The position numbers were made by a program, and so were the translations under genes. A stretch of 46,460 nt of DNA from a virus, in the IMG/VR virus record IMGVR_UViG_3300034110_000369, positions 1 to 46,460 of that record. The stretch is one strand, 5' to 3'. This document shows, piece after piece, positions 1 to 5,933 of this stretch (the stretch's first letter is position 1; each line of letters begins with the position of its first letter). Below the pieces are notes generated by a model. The model searched no databases. It saw only the letters and a program-made list of their open reading frames with translations, and was not told the origin of the DNA.

Positions 1-160
1 TTTCGAGGAAGGCGCGGGACGGATCGGCCTCACTTTCGGTACAAAAGCTCCCCCCTAGCCGATAATTTTCCGTTATAAATCAATAACTTAGATGATTTGA
101 TAAATTATCTGATGCGGTCGGGCTGTTGATAATTAGCAGATAATTAGCGGTATTTATTTG
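1..160. repeat. 160-bp direct repeat, left copy
   Basis: Aligns without gaps to 46162-46321 with three substitutions (positions 49, 69 and 104 of the element). It starts with a GC-rich block (GGCGCGGGACGGATCGGCC), has a run of six C, then an AT-rich part with several GATAATT words and a GATAAATTATC palindrome. No open reading frame of note. It sits upstream of the terminase genes if the ends are joined, so a packaging (cos-like) role is possible but is inference. Because the two copies are not identical this is not a simple duplicated assembly overlap, though read errors or strain mixture could give the same picture. Confidence 0.85.
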
Positions 161-170
161 GGTGATAATG

Positions 171-391
171 GTGTGGTGGTGCTGCTGGTGCTGCTGGTGC
201 TGCTGGTGTGGTGGTGCTGCTGGTGTGCTGGTGTGCTGGTGTGACTGGTGCTGCTGGTGTGGTGGTGTGGCTGGTGTGGTGGTGCTGCTGGTGCTGCTGG
301 TGTGGTGGTGCTGCTGGTGTGGTGGTGCTGCTGGTGTGGTGGTGGTGCTGGTGTGGTGGTGCTGCTGGTGTGGTGGTGCTGCTGGTGTGGT
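171..391. repeat. GT-rich 17-bp minisatellite, left array
   Basis: Degenerate array of a 9-mer (GTGCTGCTG and variants) alternating with an 8-mer (GTGTGGTG). The plus strand is almost pure G, T and a little C. The same 9+8 architecture follows the right copy of the 160-bp element. The 17-bp period is not a multiple of three, so reading frames rotate along the array and the long open frames crossing it are a by-product of low complexity. The G-rich strand could form quadruplexes. Confidence 0.85.
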
Positions 392-423
392 TCTGGCCTA
401 AACTTTAGCGCCAGCGAAGGCCA

Positions 424-450
424 ATAAAAAAGCCGCTAATGATAGCGGCT
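424..450 (-). terminator. Rho-independent terminator of the leftward small-gene operon
   Basis: On the minus strand a perfect 7-bp stem AGCCGCT/AGCGGCT with a 6-nt loop is followed directly by a run of T and TATT. It lies just downstream of the last gene of the leftward operon (stop at 468), exactly where a terminator is expected. Confidence 0.85.
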
Positions 451-467
451 TGGTTGGTGAGTTCGGG

Positions 468-737
468 TTAGTCTTGAATCTCTATACTGTGCAAGTTACG
501 AACACGCTTCACAGCGCCCGTTTCACGATTCGCAATGTAATCACTGTTGTACTGCTGACGCTTTGAACCAGTGCGGGATTTATAACCGCCAACCAATTCA
601 TCATCTATTTCGATCACTGTATCAACTGTGATAGTTTTGCCACTCGCTGACAATGTGCCAAACGCCTTAACATATATCGACCTCCAACCAGCGTCCACTA
701 ATACAGATGTTTTATACTCAATTTTTGCAGTTTTCAT
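468..737 (-). CDS. Hypothetical protein, 89 aa
   Basis: Last gene of the leftward small-gene operon. Starts with ATG that overlaps the stop of the upstream gene as ATGA, so translation is probably coupled. The product is small, soluble and basic in its second half (RTGSKRQQ around residue 56), without membrane segment, cysteine motif or known domain that I recognise. Position at the end of an early-type operon of tiny genes suggests an accessory, host-interacting role, but this is only context. Followed by a rho-independent terminator. Confidence 0.7.
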   Translation of the reverse strand: MKTAKIEYKTSVLVDAGWRSIYVKAFGTLSASGKTITVDTVIEIDDELVGGYKSRTGSKRQQYNSDYIANRETGAVKRVRNLHSIEIQD

Positions 738-979
738 ACCGTTTCAGCCTCTTTTAATTCTGACAATTCAGCGTAAATTTCCATAAAAACATGATCACTT
801 TCGACGTCGATATCATGGTCAACAATTAGATCACAGGCATGATCGAATGCACTTAAAACATCTTCAACAAGCAATTCACGGGCGATTGCTGATAAGTGCT
901 GGAAATACTCGGCTTGTGTATCAATGTTTAGATTTATGACCTTTTCGACCAAGGTCTGATATTTTCTTGAGTGCTGCAT
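734..979 (-). CDS. Hypothetical acidic protein, 81 aa
   Basis: Good ribosome binding site (GAGGC, 7 nt before ATG) and ATGA overlap with the next gene. The product is strongly acidic, mostly predicted helical, rich in Asp, Glu, His and Leu, with no cysteines outside one Cys near residue 49. No family recognised. Small acidic proteins in phage early operons are often inhibitors that mimic DNA or bind host factors; there is no direct evidence for that here. Confidence 0.7.
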   Translation of the reverse strand: MQHSRKYQTLVEKVINLNIDTQAEYFQHLSAIARELLVEDVLSAFDHACDLIVDHDIDVESDHVFMEIYAELSELKEAETV

Positions 980-994
980 AATTAAGCCTCACAG

Positions 995-1354
995 TTATTT
1001 ATAGATTGCAATCGGTGTGATGTTTTTCTGTTTCAGCAGGCTTTCAAAATCACTGACCATACGATCATCGAATGACATATAAGTCGATTTTTTGACTGTA
1101 ACGCCGTTTTCAGATGACACCGTTTTATATCCATCGTCTGGCTTAATGTCTAAATTCCAGCCTTCCACAATGCAAATAAACGGTTTATAGCTTTGTTGGA
1201 TGCCGTAAGCTTTGCGGCCGCCTTTTTTCTTAAACTTAACAAAAGGCGCGGCGGTGTATTGCGCATATGCGCGCGTACCGTGGTCGATTAAAGTTACTTC
1301 AGCGCTTGCGATATTGCCGAAATATTCAGTTTTCCAAAATAATGTAACTTTCAT
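995..1354 (-). CDS. Hypothetical protein, 119 aa
   Basis: The ATG at 1354 is preceded by GGAGAACCCT, part of a 69-bp leader that is repeated upstream of the neighbouring gene. The product has aromatic and beta-strand-rich N-terminal half and a lysine- and glycine-rich loop (KFKKKGGRKAYG, near residues 41-52). I do not recognise a family. The separate leader with its own hairpin and ribosome binding site suggests that it is translated independently of its neighbours. Confidence 0.7.
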   Translation of the reverse strand: MKVTLFWKTEYFGNIASAEVTLIDHGTRAYAQYTAAPFVKFKKKGGRKAYGIQQSYKPFICIVEGWNLDIKPDDGYKTVSSENGVTVKKSTYMSFDDRMVSDFESLLKQKNITPIAIYK

Positions 1355-1423
1355 AGGGTTCTCCGGTTGTCTAGTTATCTCACAATAGCGGTCTATTTAA
1401 ACCGCTATCATTAGTTAACTATT
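1355..1423 (-). repeat. 69-bp leader repeat, copy 1
   Basis: Identical over 69 bp to 1608-1676. On the coding (minus) strand it begins inside the stop codon of the upstream gene, contains a hairpin TAGCGG/CCGCTA, and ends with the ribosome binding site of the downstream gene. It therefore acts as a complete intergenic cassette: stop, stem-loop, Shine-Dalgarno. Confidence 0.9.
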
Positions 1424-1604
1424 GGTTTTTTGCTTTCTCTATTGCTTCGCTTTTAGTTGCTGCGACGACTTTGCGTGTCCAAATCATTGACGTTATTGGG
1501 ACGTTCCGAAATGATTCAGGATTAACTGAGGCATAATAACCGCGTTCAGTATTGATACGTTTGGCGGTAGTGTGGTCATGATGAATTACATTATAAGATT
1601 TCAT
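1419..1604 (-). CDS. Hypothetical protein, 61 aa
   Basis: Starts 3 nt after the second copy of the 69-bp leader repeat, whose GGAGAACCC supplies the ribosome binding site. The product is small and basic, with a histidine-rich start (NVIHHDHTTAKR, residues 5-16). It begins with MKSYNVI, resembling MKIYNVF of the next upstream gene (1672-1899); together with the duplicated leader this suggests that the two genes arose by tandem duplication and then diverged. No known domain recognised. Confidence 0.7.
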   Translation of the reverse strand: MKSYNVIHHDHTTAKRINTERGYYASVNPESFRNVPITSMIWTRKVVAATKSEAIEKAKNQ

Positions 1605-1607
1605 TTT

Positions 1608-1676
1608 AGGGTTCTCCGGTTGTCTAGTTATCTCACAATAGCGGTCTATTTAAACCGCTATCATTAGTTAACTATT
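1608..1676 (-). repeat. 69-bp leader repeat, copy 2
   Basis: Perfect copy of 1355-1423. It separates the genes at 1672-1899 and 1419-1604. Perfect identity in non-coding DNA between fully diverged genes argues for a recent copy event or selection on the leader. Confidence 0.9.
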
Positions 1677-1899
1677 CGACTTCGTTTTCTTGGATTGACC
1701 ACACTGTATCGCCGCTGATTTCCAGTCGCATTTTTTCAAGCACGATCCGACAATGTAAATGCTTAGGCGTCCAGCCTTTCTGATTGTCTGCAATTTCTTT
1801 CAATCTAGCTTGTGCCTTTTCTAAGCTGTCATAACTACGACAGTCAACGGCTTGACCATGGTCAGGTGACGCGGTTCTAAATACGTTGTAAATTTTCAT
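1672..1899 (-). CDS. Hypothetical protein, 75 aa
   Basis: ATG overlaps the stop of the upstream HTH gene as ATGA. The product begins MKIYNVFRT and has a helical middle (SLEKAQARLKEIADNQ, residues 25-40). The start resembles that of the 61-aa product immediately downstream. No known domain recognised. It ends at the start of the second 69-bp leader repeat, which contains its stop codon. Confidence 0.7.
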   Translation of the reverse strand: MKIYNVFRTASPDHGQAVDCRSYDSLEKAQARLKEIADNQKGWTPKHLHCRIVLEKMRLEISGDTVWSIQENEVE

Positions 1900-2060
1900 T
1901 TTTCAAGTCCTTTCAAAGCCAATAAAAAAATAGTCGGATACCTGCCACCGTTGCGGTTGTATACACTGATCGTGCGCTCAGTGATTGCCAGCTTTTCGGC
2001 TAGGGTGCGTTGCGTGTATCCATGTTGGATCAACCAGATTTTAAATTGCTGTGCTGTCAT
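1896..2060 (-). CDS. Small XRE/Cro-like helix-turn-helix protein, 54 aa
   Basis: I chose the ATG at 2060 because GGGAG lies about 10 nt before it and because it gives a TAATG overlap with the upstream stop; a longer frame exists from 2078 but lacks a ribosome binding site. Residues 15-35 (YTQRTLAEKLAITERTIS) fit the two helices of a lambda Cro/XRE DNA-binding motif. At 54 residues it is close to the minimum for such a domain and has no separate dimerisation part. It may act as a Cro-like regulator of phage promoters, perhaps through the dyads at 3880-3935; that link is inference. Confidence 0.65.
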   Translation of the reverse strand: MTAQQFKIWLIQHGYTQRTLAEKLAITERTISVYNRNGGRYPTIFLLALKGLEK

Positions 2061-2245
2061 TAAAAAATTCTCCCACACTTGACGGTAGCGTATATAAAAC
2101 CGACATCATAACGTCGCTGTATACGCTGCTTTAACGCTGTGACATCACCACGACGTTGCAACGTCTTAAACCGGAAATAACGCGATGGCTTGCCACACAC
2201 GCGCACCCACAAACCAGTGCAATCGACTTTATCTGTGTTTTTCAT
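2060..2245 (-). CDS. Hypothetical basic protein, 61 aa
   Basis: Translationally coupled on both sides (ATGA with the gene before, TAATG with the gene after). The product is rich in Arg and Lys (FRFKTLQRRGDVTALKQRIQRR, residues 24-45) with three cysteines at 9, 17 and 57. Could bind nucleic acid, but no family is recognised. Confidence 0.65.
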   Translation of the reverse strand: MKNTDKVDCTGLWVRVCGKPSRYFRFKTLQRRGDVTALKQRIQRRYDVGFIYATVKCGRIF

Positions 2246-2433
2246 TCGTCACTGTCCTCGTCGCTGTCCTCGTCCATGATTTGCGCGAAATTCTTATAAC
2301 CTGTGCGCACGTCTAGCACGTCTTGCAATGTTTCAAGGTTGTAACCATTGATACAAGTTACAAGCTGCAATTCTTCAAAAGTGGCTAACCCGTTCTCAAT
2401 TAAGTAATCCCATGCCTGATCTAAAGTAATCAT
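2242..2433 (-). CDS. Small conserved-type phage protein with acidic tail, 63 aa
   Basis: The core (residues 5-50; ENGLATFEELQLVTCINGYN followed by LETLQDVLDVRTGYKNF) matches a pattern I know from many small phage and bacterial hypothetical proteins (ENxIATEEELxLVTxINGY...LxDxLxARTGY). Function of that group is unknown to me. The C-terminus is a run of Asp, Glu and Ser (EDSDEDSDE), encoded by a short tandem repeat. Ribosome binding site GGGG before the ATG at 2433. Confidence 0.7.
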   Translation of the reverse strand: MITLDQAWDYLIENGLATFEELQLVTCINGYNLETLQDVLDVRTGYKNFAQIMDEDSDEDSDE

Positions 2434-2435
2434 AA

Positions 2436-2660
2436 TTAAACCCCTAACTTAAATTTTTGTGATTTAGTGCCATATTTTCTAATATATGCCCTAACTTCAG
2501 ACATCGCCACGGATTGATCAAAACTATGTTGATCCATCTTATGAGTGCGCGGCAAATTGCCATTAGTTTGGACTGAGAACCCACGAGATTCGTTAAACTC
2601 AAGATCAACACTTTCAACGACCACGGTTTTATTGCCGTTTTTATCGCGTGATAATTTCAT
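2436..2660 (-). CDS. Hypothetical protein, 74 aa
   Basis: ATGA overlap with the upstream gene (2657-3139) and a short-spaced GGGG ribosome binding site. Soluble, polar, without cysteines. No domain recognised. The tail (EVRAYIRKYGTKSQKFKLGV) is basic. Confidence 0.65.
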   Translation of the reverse strand: MKLSRDKNGNKTVVVESVDLEFNESRGFSVQTNGNLPRTHKMDQHSFDQSVAMSEVRAYIRKYGTKSQKFKLGV

Positions 2661-3139
2661 AATGTAATGCCCCGAAATGCTGCGATAAATTCGCCAACGG
2701 TTTGACCGTCGGCACGATTTGCGATAATGGTTTCGACGTCGATAAATGCGCCGTGAGTGTCAACAAAACCAACGGTTAAATCTGAGTTACTGACTAGGTC
2801 TAGTGTCACTGCTAACAACGAAAAAACCTCGTTATAGTTGAAAACTGAGTCGGGAACGTGCCGAGTTAACAAAGCCTCGGATTGCTCCGCATCGGCAGCA
2901 CTGACAAACATTTTGTTATTGTAAGCGACTAACTGACCGTGATAGTCACTATCAACAAAATCGACATGATAAAGCGTTATATTGTTGACACCGCTATACA
3001 TTGCAGCGCCTTCGCTGAACTCTAAGCCTTCGCTAATCACAGTGTCAGACTTCGACACTGTCCACACAAAACCGCCACGGTTGCGGTCTGCGTTGGGTTC
3101 AACGGTCACAACATAACCATATAAAATTTCTGTTTTCAT
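2657..3139 (-). CDS. Hypothetical protein, 160 aa
   Basis: Largest gene of this operon. GAGG ribosome binding site and ATGA overlap with the 49-aa gene upstream. The product has a beta-rich N-terminal half and an acidic C-terminal half with few motifs; no catalytic signature, membrane segment or cysteine cluster. I cannot assign a family. By context a non-essential early or host-takeover protein. Confidence 0.7.
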   Translation of the reverse strand: MKTEILYGYVVTVEPNADRNRGGFVWTVSKSDTVISEGLEFSEGAAMYSGVNNITLYHVDFVDSDYHGQLVAYNNKMFVSAADAEQSEALLTRHVPDSVFNYNEVFSLLAVTLDLVSNSDLTVGFVDTHGAFIDVETIIANRADGQTVGEFIAAFRGITL

Positions 3140-3285
3140 GCTAACGCCTCGCTAACTGCCAATTTTGCCGCTTCGATTGTACGGGTAAAACCAGCCGCGA
3201 TAATTTTGCCATTGTCAGCAACTAGCCAACGATACTCAACATAATTCCCGCAAACTGATCCGATAGGTGCTATTGATACTTTCAT
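3136..3285 (-). CDS. Hypothetical protein, 49 aa
   Basis: A short gene: ATG at 3285, stop TGA at 3138-3136 overlapping the next ATG (ATGA). The product starts MKVSIAPIGSVCGNYVEYRW and ends IEAAKLAVSEALA; it fills the otherwise empty gap between two genes in the same operon with the same coupling pattern, which is the main reason to accept it. No family recognised. Confidence 0.7.
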   Translation of the reverse strand: MKVSIAPIGSVCGNYVEYRWLVADNGKIIAAGFTRTIEAAKLAVSEALA

Positions 3286-3287
3286 GA

Positions 3288-3491
3288 TTAAGCCACTCGC
3301 ACTCTGACGAAAGTCACTTTAACGATACCAAAAACAGGCATGTCAAAAGTAAAACCAAAAACCTTGACCTGTAACCGTGGCGCGTAAACTTCAGGGCGAC
3401 TGAACTCACCAGCTAATACTAACTTATGAAATTCCGCAAAAGTCCATGATAAGGATTTTAACTCTGTATGCTTCATAATTAACTTAAACAT
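3288..3491 (-). CDS. Hypothetical protein, 67 aa; first gene of leftward operon
   Basis: I chose the ATG at 3491 because GAGG lies 8 nt upstream; an in-frame start at 3512 has no ribosome binding site. The product is rich in Phe and Val, with a hydrophobic beta-like C-terminal half (QVKVFGFTFDMPVFGIVKVT). No family recognised. It lies 34 nt downstream of a near-consensus promoter, so it should be the first and probably most expressed gene of the operon. Confidence 0.7.
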   Translation of the reverse strand: MFKLIMKHTELKSLSWTFAEFHKLVLAGEFSRPEVYAPRLQVKVFGFTFDMPVFGIVKVTFVRVRVA

Positions 3492-3524
3492 CTTGCAAAC
3501 CTCGTTTATCAAACTGATGCGCTC

Positions 3525-3552
3525 ATTATAGTAACTAATTTATCCGGTACAA
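3525..3552 (-). promoter_or_regulatory. Sigma70-type promoter of the leftward small-gene operon
   Basis: Reading the minus strand: -35 TTGTAC, 16-bp spacer, -10 TATAAT (perfect). It is placed directly before the first gene of the leftward operon (ATG at 3491). Strong fit to the host housekeeping promoter suggests immediate-early expression. Confidence 0.75.
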
Positions 3553-3713
3553 GCTGTTTCTATCATTATTTTTGATAATTCTTCTTTATACGTATTTTTT
3601 CAGTGATTGCCGCTAGTTTGTCTGCCGTCGATAATTTATCAAATTTTGCTCCCTGGTTTTATGGTATCAACTGGTTGTACCAGTTAGCTGGCGCGAAATT
3701 TTGCATATATAGC

Positions 3714-3819
3714 GGCAACGCTGGCAACGCTGGCAACGCTGGCAACGCTGGCAACGCTGGCAACGCTGGCAACGCTGGCAACGCTGGCAACGCTGGCAAC
3801 GCTGGCAACGCTGGCAACG
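3714..3819. repeat. 9-bp tandem array (GGCAACGCT)
   Basis: Nearly 12 perfect copies of GGCAACGCT. It lies in the non-coding region between the leftward promoter and the HNH genes. Because the unit is 9 bp, all frames through it stay open (GNA repeats on plus, PAL repeats on minus) but no start with a ribosome binding site reads into it on either strand, so I treat it as non-coding. Confidence 0.9.
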
Positions 3820-3879
3820 AAATAAGGCTAAGTGACTGATTTATAAAAAGAATCGGTAAGAATTTCGCAATTAATCGTG

Positions 3880-3935
3880 TTCCGATAATCGGTAATCTAG
3901 TACCGAAATCGGGTAAGAAATACCGAAAATCGGTA
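3880..3935. promoter_or_regulatory. Cluster of three operator-like dyads
   Basis: Three related 15-bp dyads start at 3880 (TTCCGATAATCGGTA), 3901 (TACCGAAATCGGGTA) and 3921 (TACCGAAAATCGGTA); spacing is 21 and 20 bp, about two helical turns, as in lambda-type operators. A lone half site ATCGGTA is at 3852. These could bind a small dimeric HTH repressor or be iterons of an origin. No convincing promoter was found within them. Confidence 0.55.
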
Positions 3936-3937
3936 AA

Positions 3938-4074
3938 ACCGGCCTGGATCGTCGTTTCAATTTTACCGGCCTGGATCGTCGCTGCCAAAAATAGGGGTAG
4001 TACAGTTGGAACAAAAAATTAGGCGTTACCTGGGTAGCATAGTTGTTTCGAAAAATTAGGCGTTACCTGGGTAG
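3938..4074. repeat. Two pairs of short direct repeats
   Basis: ACCGGCCTGGATCGTCG occurs at 3938-3954 and 3965-3981 (27 bp apart). A 24-bp element (AAAAATTAGG followed by CGTTACCTGGGTAG) occurs at 4014-4037 and 4051-4074 (37 bp apart), with a degenerate further half copy around 3994. The rest of the 3492-4091 interval outside the named features shows no gene. Confidence 0.85.
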
Positions 4075-4093
4075 TAGCGCCTTTTTAATTTTT
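4058..4093. terminator. Bidirectional terminator
   Basis: Stem AGGCG/CGCCT with an inner TACC/GGTA helix, followed on the plus strand by TTTTTAATTTTT and on the minus strand by TAATTTTT. It uses the second copy of the 24-bp repeat as part of the stem. It ends the leftward HNH gene (stop at 4092) and would stop any rightward transcript from the repeat region. Confidence 0.65.
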
Positions 4094-4859
4094 AGTTGTT
4101 GTGTTTTTTTACGTTACATTTCAGATGTGCAAGCTGTACATTTGAAAGAGTGTGTGAACCTCCGTTAGACAGAGGTAGTATATGGTCAATAGTCATTGAA
4201 TCCAAATTAGGAAATTTTAATGATTTGTCAATATCATGACCACATATCCCACACTTAGAAAACATCAACATTAGAATTGTACAATCTAAATTTTTGTCAT
4301 ACAAACTAGGATGTGACACCCTTCTTTTAGCAGAAAACGATATGTTTCGGTCTTTCTTTCTGAACTCCTTACATTTATCTGAACATTCAAGGTTGTCTAT
4401 ACCTTTATTCAGCGGTTCAAAAAGTGAACAACAAACAGAACAATTTATTTTAACAGCGTTGTTTCTTAAATATCGTGTGGCACACCTTTGACTACAATAC
4501 TTTTTTCCTTTCTCGGTAGAGTTACCACAATGAATACACTTATCATAATATTTCTCGACGGTATCACCTTCTGAGTCAGTAACATTCCCAGTTCGCCGGA
4601 TGCGATAATAATGCATCTCACAATAACCTGACTGTTTAGACCTTAGTGGTTTGTCGCAACCTTCCACCTTACATTTTTCAAATTTGACTAAAGTTGATGA
4701 AGATGATTTAACCCCTGCTGCTTCACATGCTTTTTCAAATGAACCGAACTTTCTACGGGCCATAGTCAATAAAGAAGGGTCTAATTTAGTACTGGTACAC
4801 ACACCTTTATCAGAAGATTTTAATAAGTCTGATTTGATTTTTTCGATTGTCCATTTCAT
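4092..4859 (-). CDS. HNH homing endonuclease with zinc-finger region, 255 aa
   Basis: ATG at 4859 chosen for its AGAGG site; a longer frame from 4910 has none. Residues 1-60 look like a helical DNA-binding start. Residues 63-165 hold several Cys pairs (CKVEGC, CIHCG, YCSQRC, CSVCC, CSDKC) typical of zinc-binding target recognition modules. The C-terminus is an HNH nuclease: CGIC at 203-206, DH at 225-226, N240 and a final H-C-H region. Such proteins cut a specific site and are copied into it by repair, so this is a selfish gene inserted between the packaging HNH gene and the repeat region. More AT-rich than neighbours, consistent with recent arrival. Confidence 0.85.
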   Translation of the reverse strand: MKWTIEKIKSDLLKSSDKGVCTSTKLDPSLLTMARRKFGSFEKACEAAGVKSSSSTLVKFEKCKVEGCDKPLRSKQSGYCEMHYYRIRRTGNVTDSEGDTVEKYYDKCIHCGNSTEKGKKYCSQRCATRYLRNNAVKINCSVCCSLFEPLNKGIDNLECSDKCKEFRKKDRNISFSAKRRVSHPSLYDKNLDCTILMLMFSKCGICGHDIDKSLKFPNLDSMTIDHILPLSNGGSHTLSNVQLAHLKCNVKKHNN

Positions 4860-4916
4860 ACAAATGCCTCTTGTAGTTTTCGCCACAAGTATAAAACATT
4901 TATACACCATGTCAAA

Positions 4917-5333
4917 TTAGAAGTCTGATATATTCCCGAAACCTTTATTGTCTGCTCGTTTTTTACGCTTAACGGCTTCACGACCGGTCTTTGTATTGTG
5001 GCAGGCTCTACATAAAAATTCGAGGTTATTGATGTCCCAAACTGGGCCACCGTCCTCGATTTCAATGATGTGGTCAACGATAACGCCAGGTGTGACGATA
5101 CCGTAAGCAAGGCAGTGTTGACAGGTGATTTGCTGGCGGATGACTTCAGCTCTGAGCTTTACCCAGCGCTGAGATTTATAAATGTTCTTACCGTCGATAT
5201 GGTGATGCTCGTAAACACGTTCAGAAGGCGTTACAGCGCGTTTGTGACGCTCACAGCGGGGCGAACCTCTATACCCCACCGGAACGTCCACAATTTCTTT
5301 GCAGCCGCTGTAGGTGCAAAGGCGCTTTGGCAT
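4917..5333 (-). CDS. HNH endonuclease, HK97 gp74-like (packaging associated)
   Basis: 138 aa, the usual size for the short HNH proteins found beside terminase genes. Zinc-binding CxxC at 71-74 and C108/C111, catalytic DH at 87-88, N in DINN and H112 give a full HNH/beta-beta-alpha-metal fold; the N-terminal CTYSGCKEIVD and HHHIDG blocks are typical of this group. In HK97 and related cos phages this protein stimulates cos cutting by the terminase. If the ends of the window join, it lies upstream of terS in the same direction, but separated by about 5 kb and a terminator. Start codon overlaps the upstream stop as TAATG. Confidence 0.85.
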   Translation of the reverse strand: MPKRLCTYSGCKEIVDVPVGYRGSPRCERHKRAVTPSERVYEHHHIDGKNIYKSQRWVKLRAEVIRQQITCQHCLAYGIVTPGVIVDHIIEIEDGGPVWDINNLEFLCRACHNTKTGREAVKRKKRADNKGFGNISDF

Positions 5334-5581
5334 TACTGAACCAGCTCTAGGTCGGCTTCATACGCCTGATAATACTCGTCGGTCACAATATGTAACTTTC
5401 GAGTGGTGCGGTGTCGAACGTAACGCTGGCCTTCGCATAGCTCAACGGCTTCAACCGGTAAAACTGGCTCAACCGGTAAAACTGGCTCAACCGGTAAAAC
5501 TGGCGCTGGCGGCGCTACCGGTAAAACTGGCTCAACCGGTAATTCTGGTAAAACTGGCTCAGGTGGTGTTTTCTTGGTCAT
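5333..5581 (-). CDS. Proline-rich repeat protein, 82 aa
   Basis: Good ribosome binding site AGAGGAT before ATG 5581. Residues 6-45 are hexapeptide-type repeats (VLPVEP, VLPVAP) encoded by an 18-bp DNA unit; residues 46-82 form a short non-repetitive domain ending in YQAYEADLELVQ. Probably a rigid polyproline stalk with a small binding head. No enzymatic motif. First gene of a leftward unit with the packaging HNH gene, to which it is coupled by a TAATG overlap. Confidence 0.7.
   Translation of the reverse strand: MTKKTPPEPVLPELPVEPVLPVAPPAPVLPVEPVLPVEPVLPVEAVELCEGQRYVRHRTTRKLHIVTDEYYQAYEADLELVQ
5448..5572. repeat. Intragenic 18-bp tandem repeats
   Basis: Unit GGCTCAACCGGTAAAACT and variants, about six copies, some interrupted by GCTGGCGGCGCT. 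Encodes the VLPVEP repeats of the 82-aa protein. Confidence 0.85.
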
Positions 5582-5871
5582 GAAATTTATCCTCTTGGTT
5601 AACCGCCGTTGATTCTAAACCAACGGTTGATTTATGCAAGGTTTTAAATTGTTATTTATTTTTTCCAAAACGGCAAACCTTTTCTCTTTGTAGTAATTTT
5701 TATAATTCTATTATTTACTTTTTTTTCTAAAGAGTTTAAGAAAATAGAAAAAAGAAATAACAAATTATAAGTGGTTGATTTATAAAGAAATTAATTAGCG
5801 AAAAAGAGTAAAAACCTTAATTTGTTGTTGCGTATTAACGATTAAAAATTGTTTCAACCTCGACAGTAACA
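5582..5871. promoter_or_regulatory. AT-rich divergent intergenic region with dyads
   Basis: Between leftward (5581) and rightward (5934) units. Contains a dyad CCGTTG/CAACGG (5606-5626) in the leader of the leftward unit, and a long very AT-rich stretch (about 5640-5820) that could be an unwinding or UP element. A leftward promoter is expected here but only weak matches are visible. Confidence 0.45.
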
Positions 5872-5892
5872 TTGACACCATTGTTAATACGC
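5830..5892. promoter_or_regulatory. 10-bp inverted repeat pair flanking the early promoter
   Basis: GCGTATTAAC at 5830-5839 and its exact reverse complement GTTAATACGC at 5883-5892. The second arm lies inside the spacer of the rightward early promoter, so a protein binding both arms could loop DNA and block transcription. Confidence 0.6.
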
Positions 5893-5900
5893 TATACAGT
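5872..5900 (+). promoter_or_regulatory. Rightward early promoter
   Basis: -35 TTGACA (5872-5877, perfect) with a 17-bp spacer to TACAGT (5895-5900), or 15 bp to TATACA. The first gene of the rightward operon starts at 5934. Confidence 0.65.
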
Positions 5901-5933
5901 ATTCTAGATTTTACGAAAAACAGGCATAAAAAC

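Noticed and set aside
171-391. Chi recombination sites in the GT array
   Set aside because: Units give GCTGGTGT rather than the exact GCTGGTGG octamer, so no true E. coli-type Chi is repeated.
162-408. Long open frames (Trp/Cys/Gly or Val-rich) through the left GT array
   Set aside because: Produced by low complexity; frames have no ribosome binding site and the 17-bp unit rotates frames.
3714-3819. CRISPR array
   Set aside because: Units of 9 bp are contiguous with no spacers; same holds for all other arrays.
3603-3988. GNA-repeat frame on plus and PAL-repeat frame on minus strand
   Set aside because: Both only exist because the 9-bp repeat keeps all frames open. Plus frame would begin at a GTG without ribosome binding site; minus frame also lacks one.
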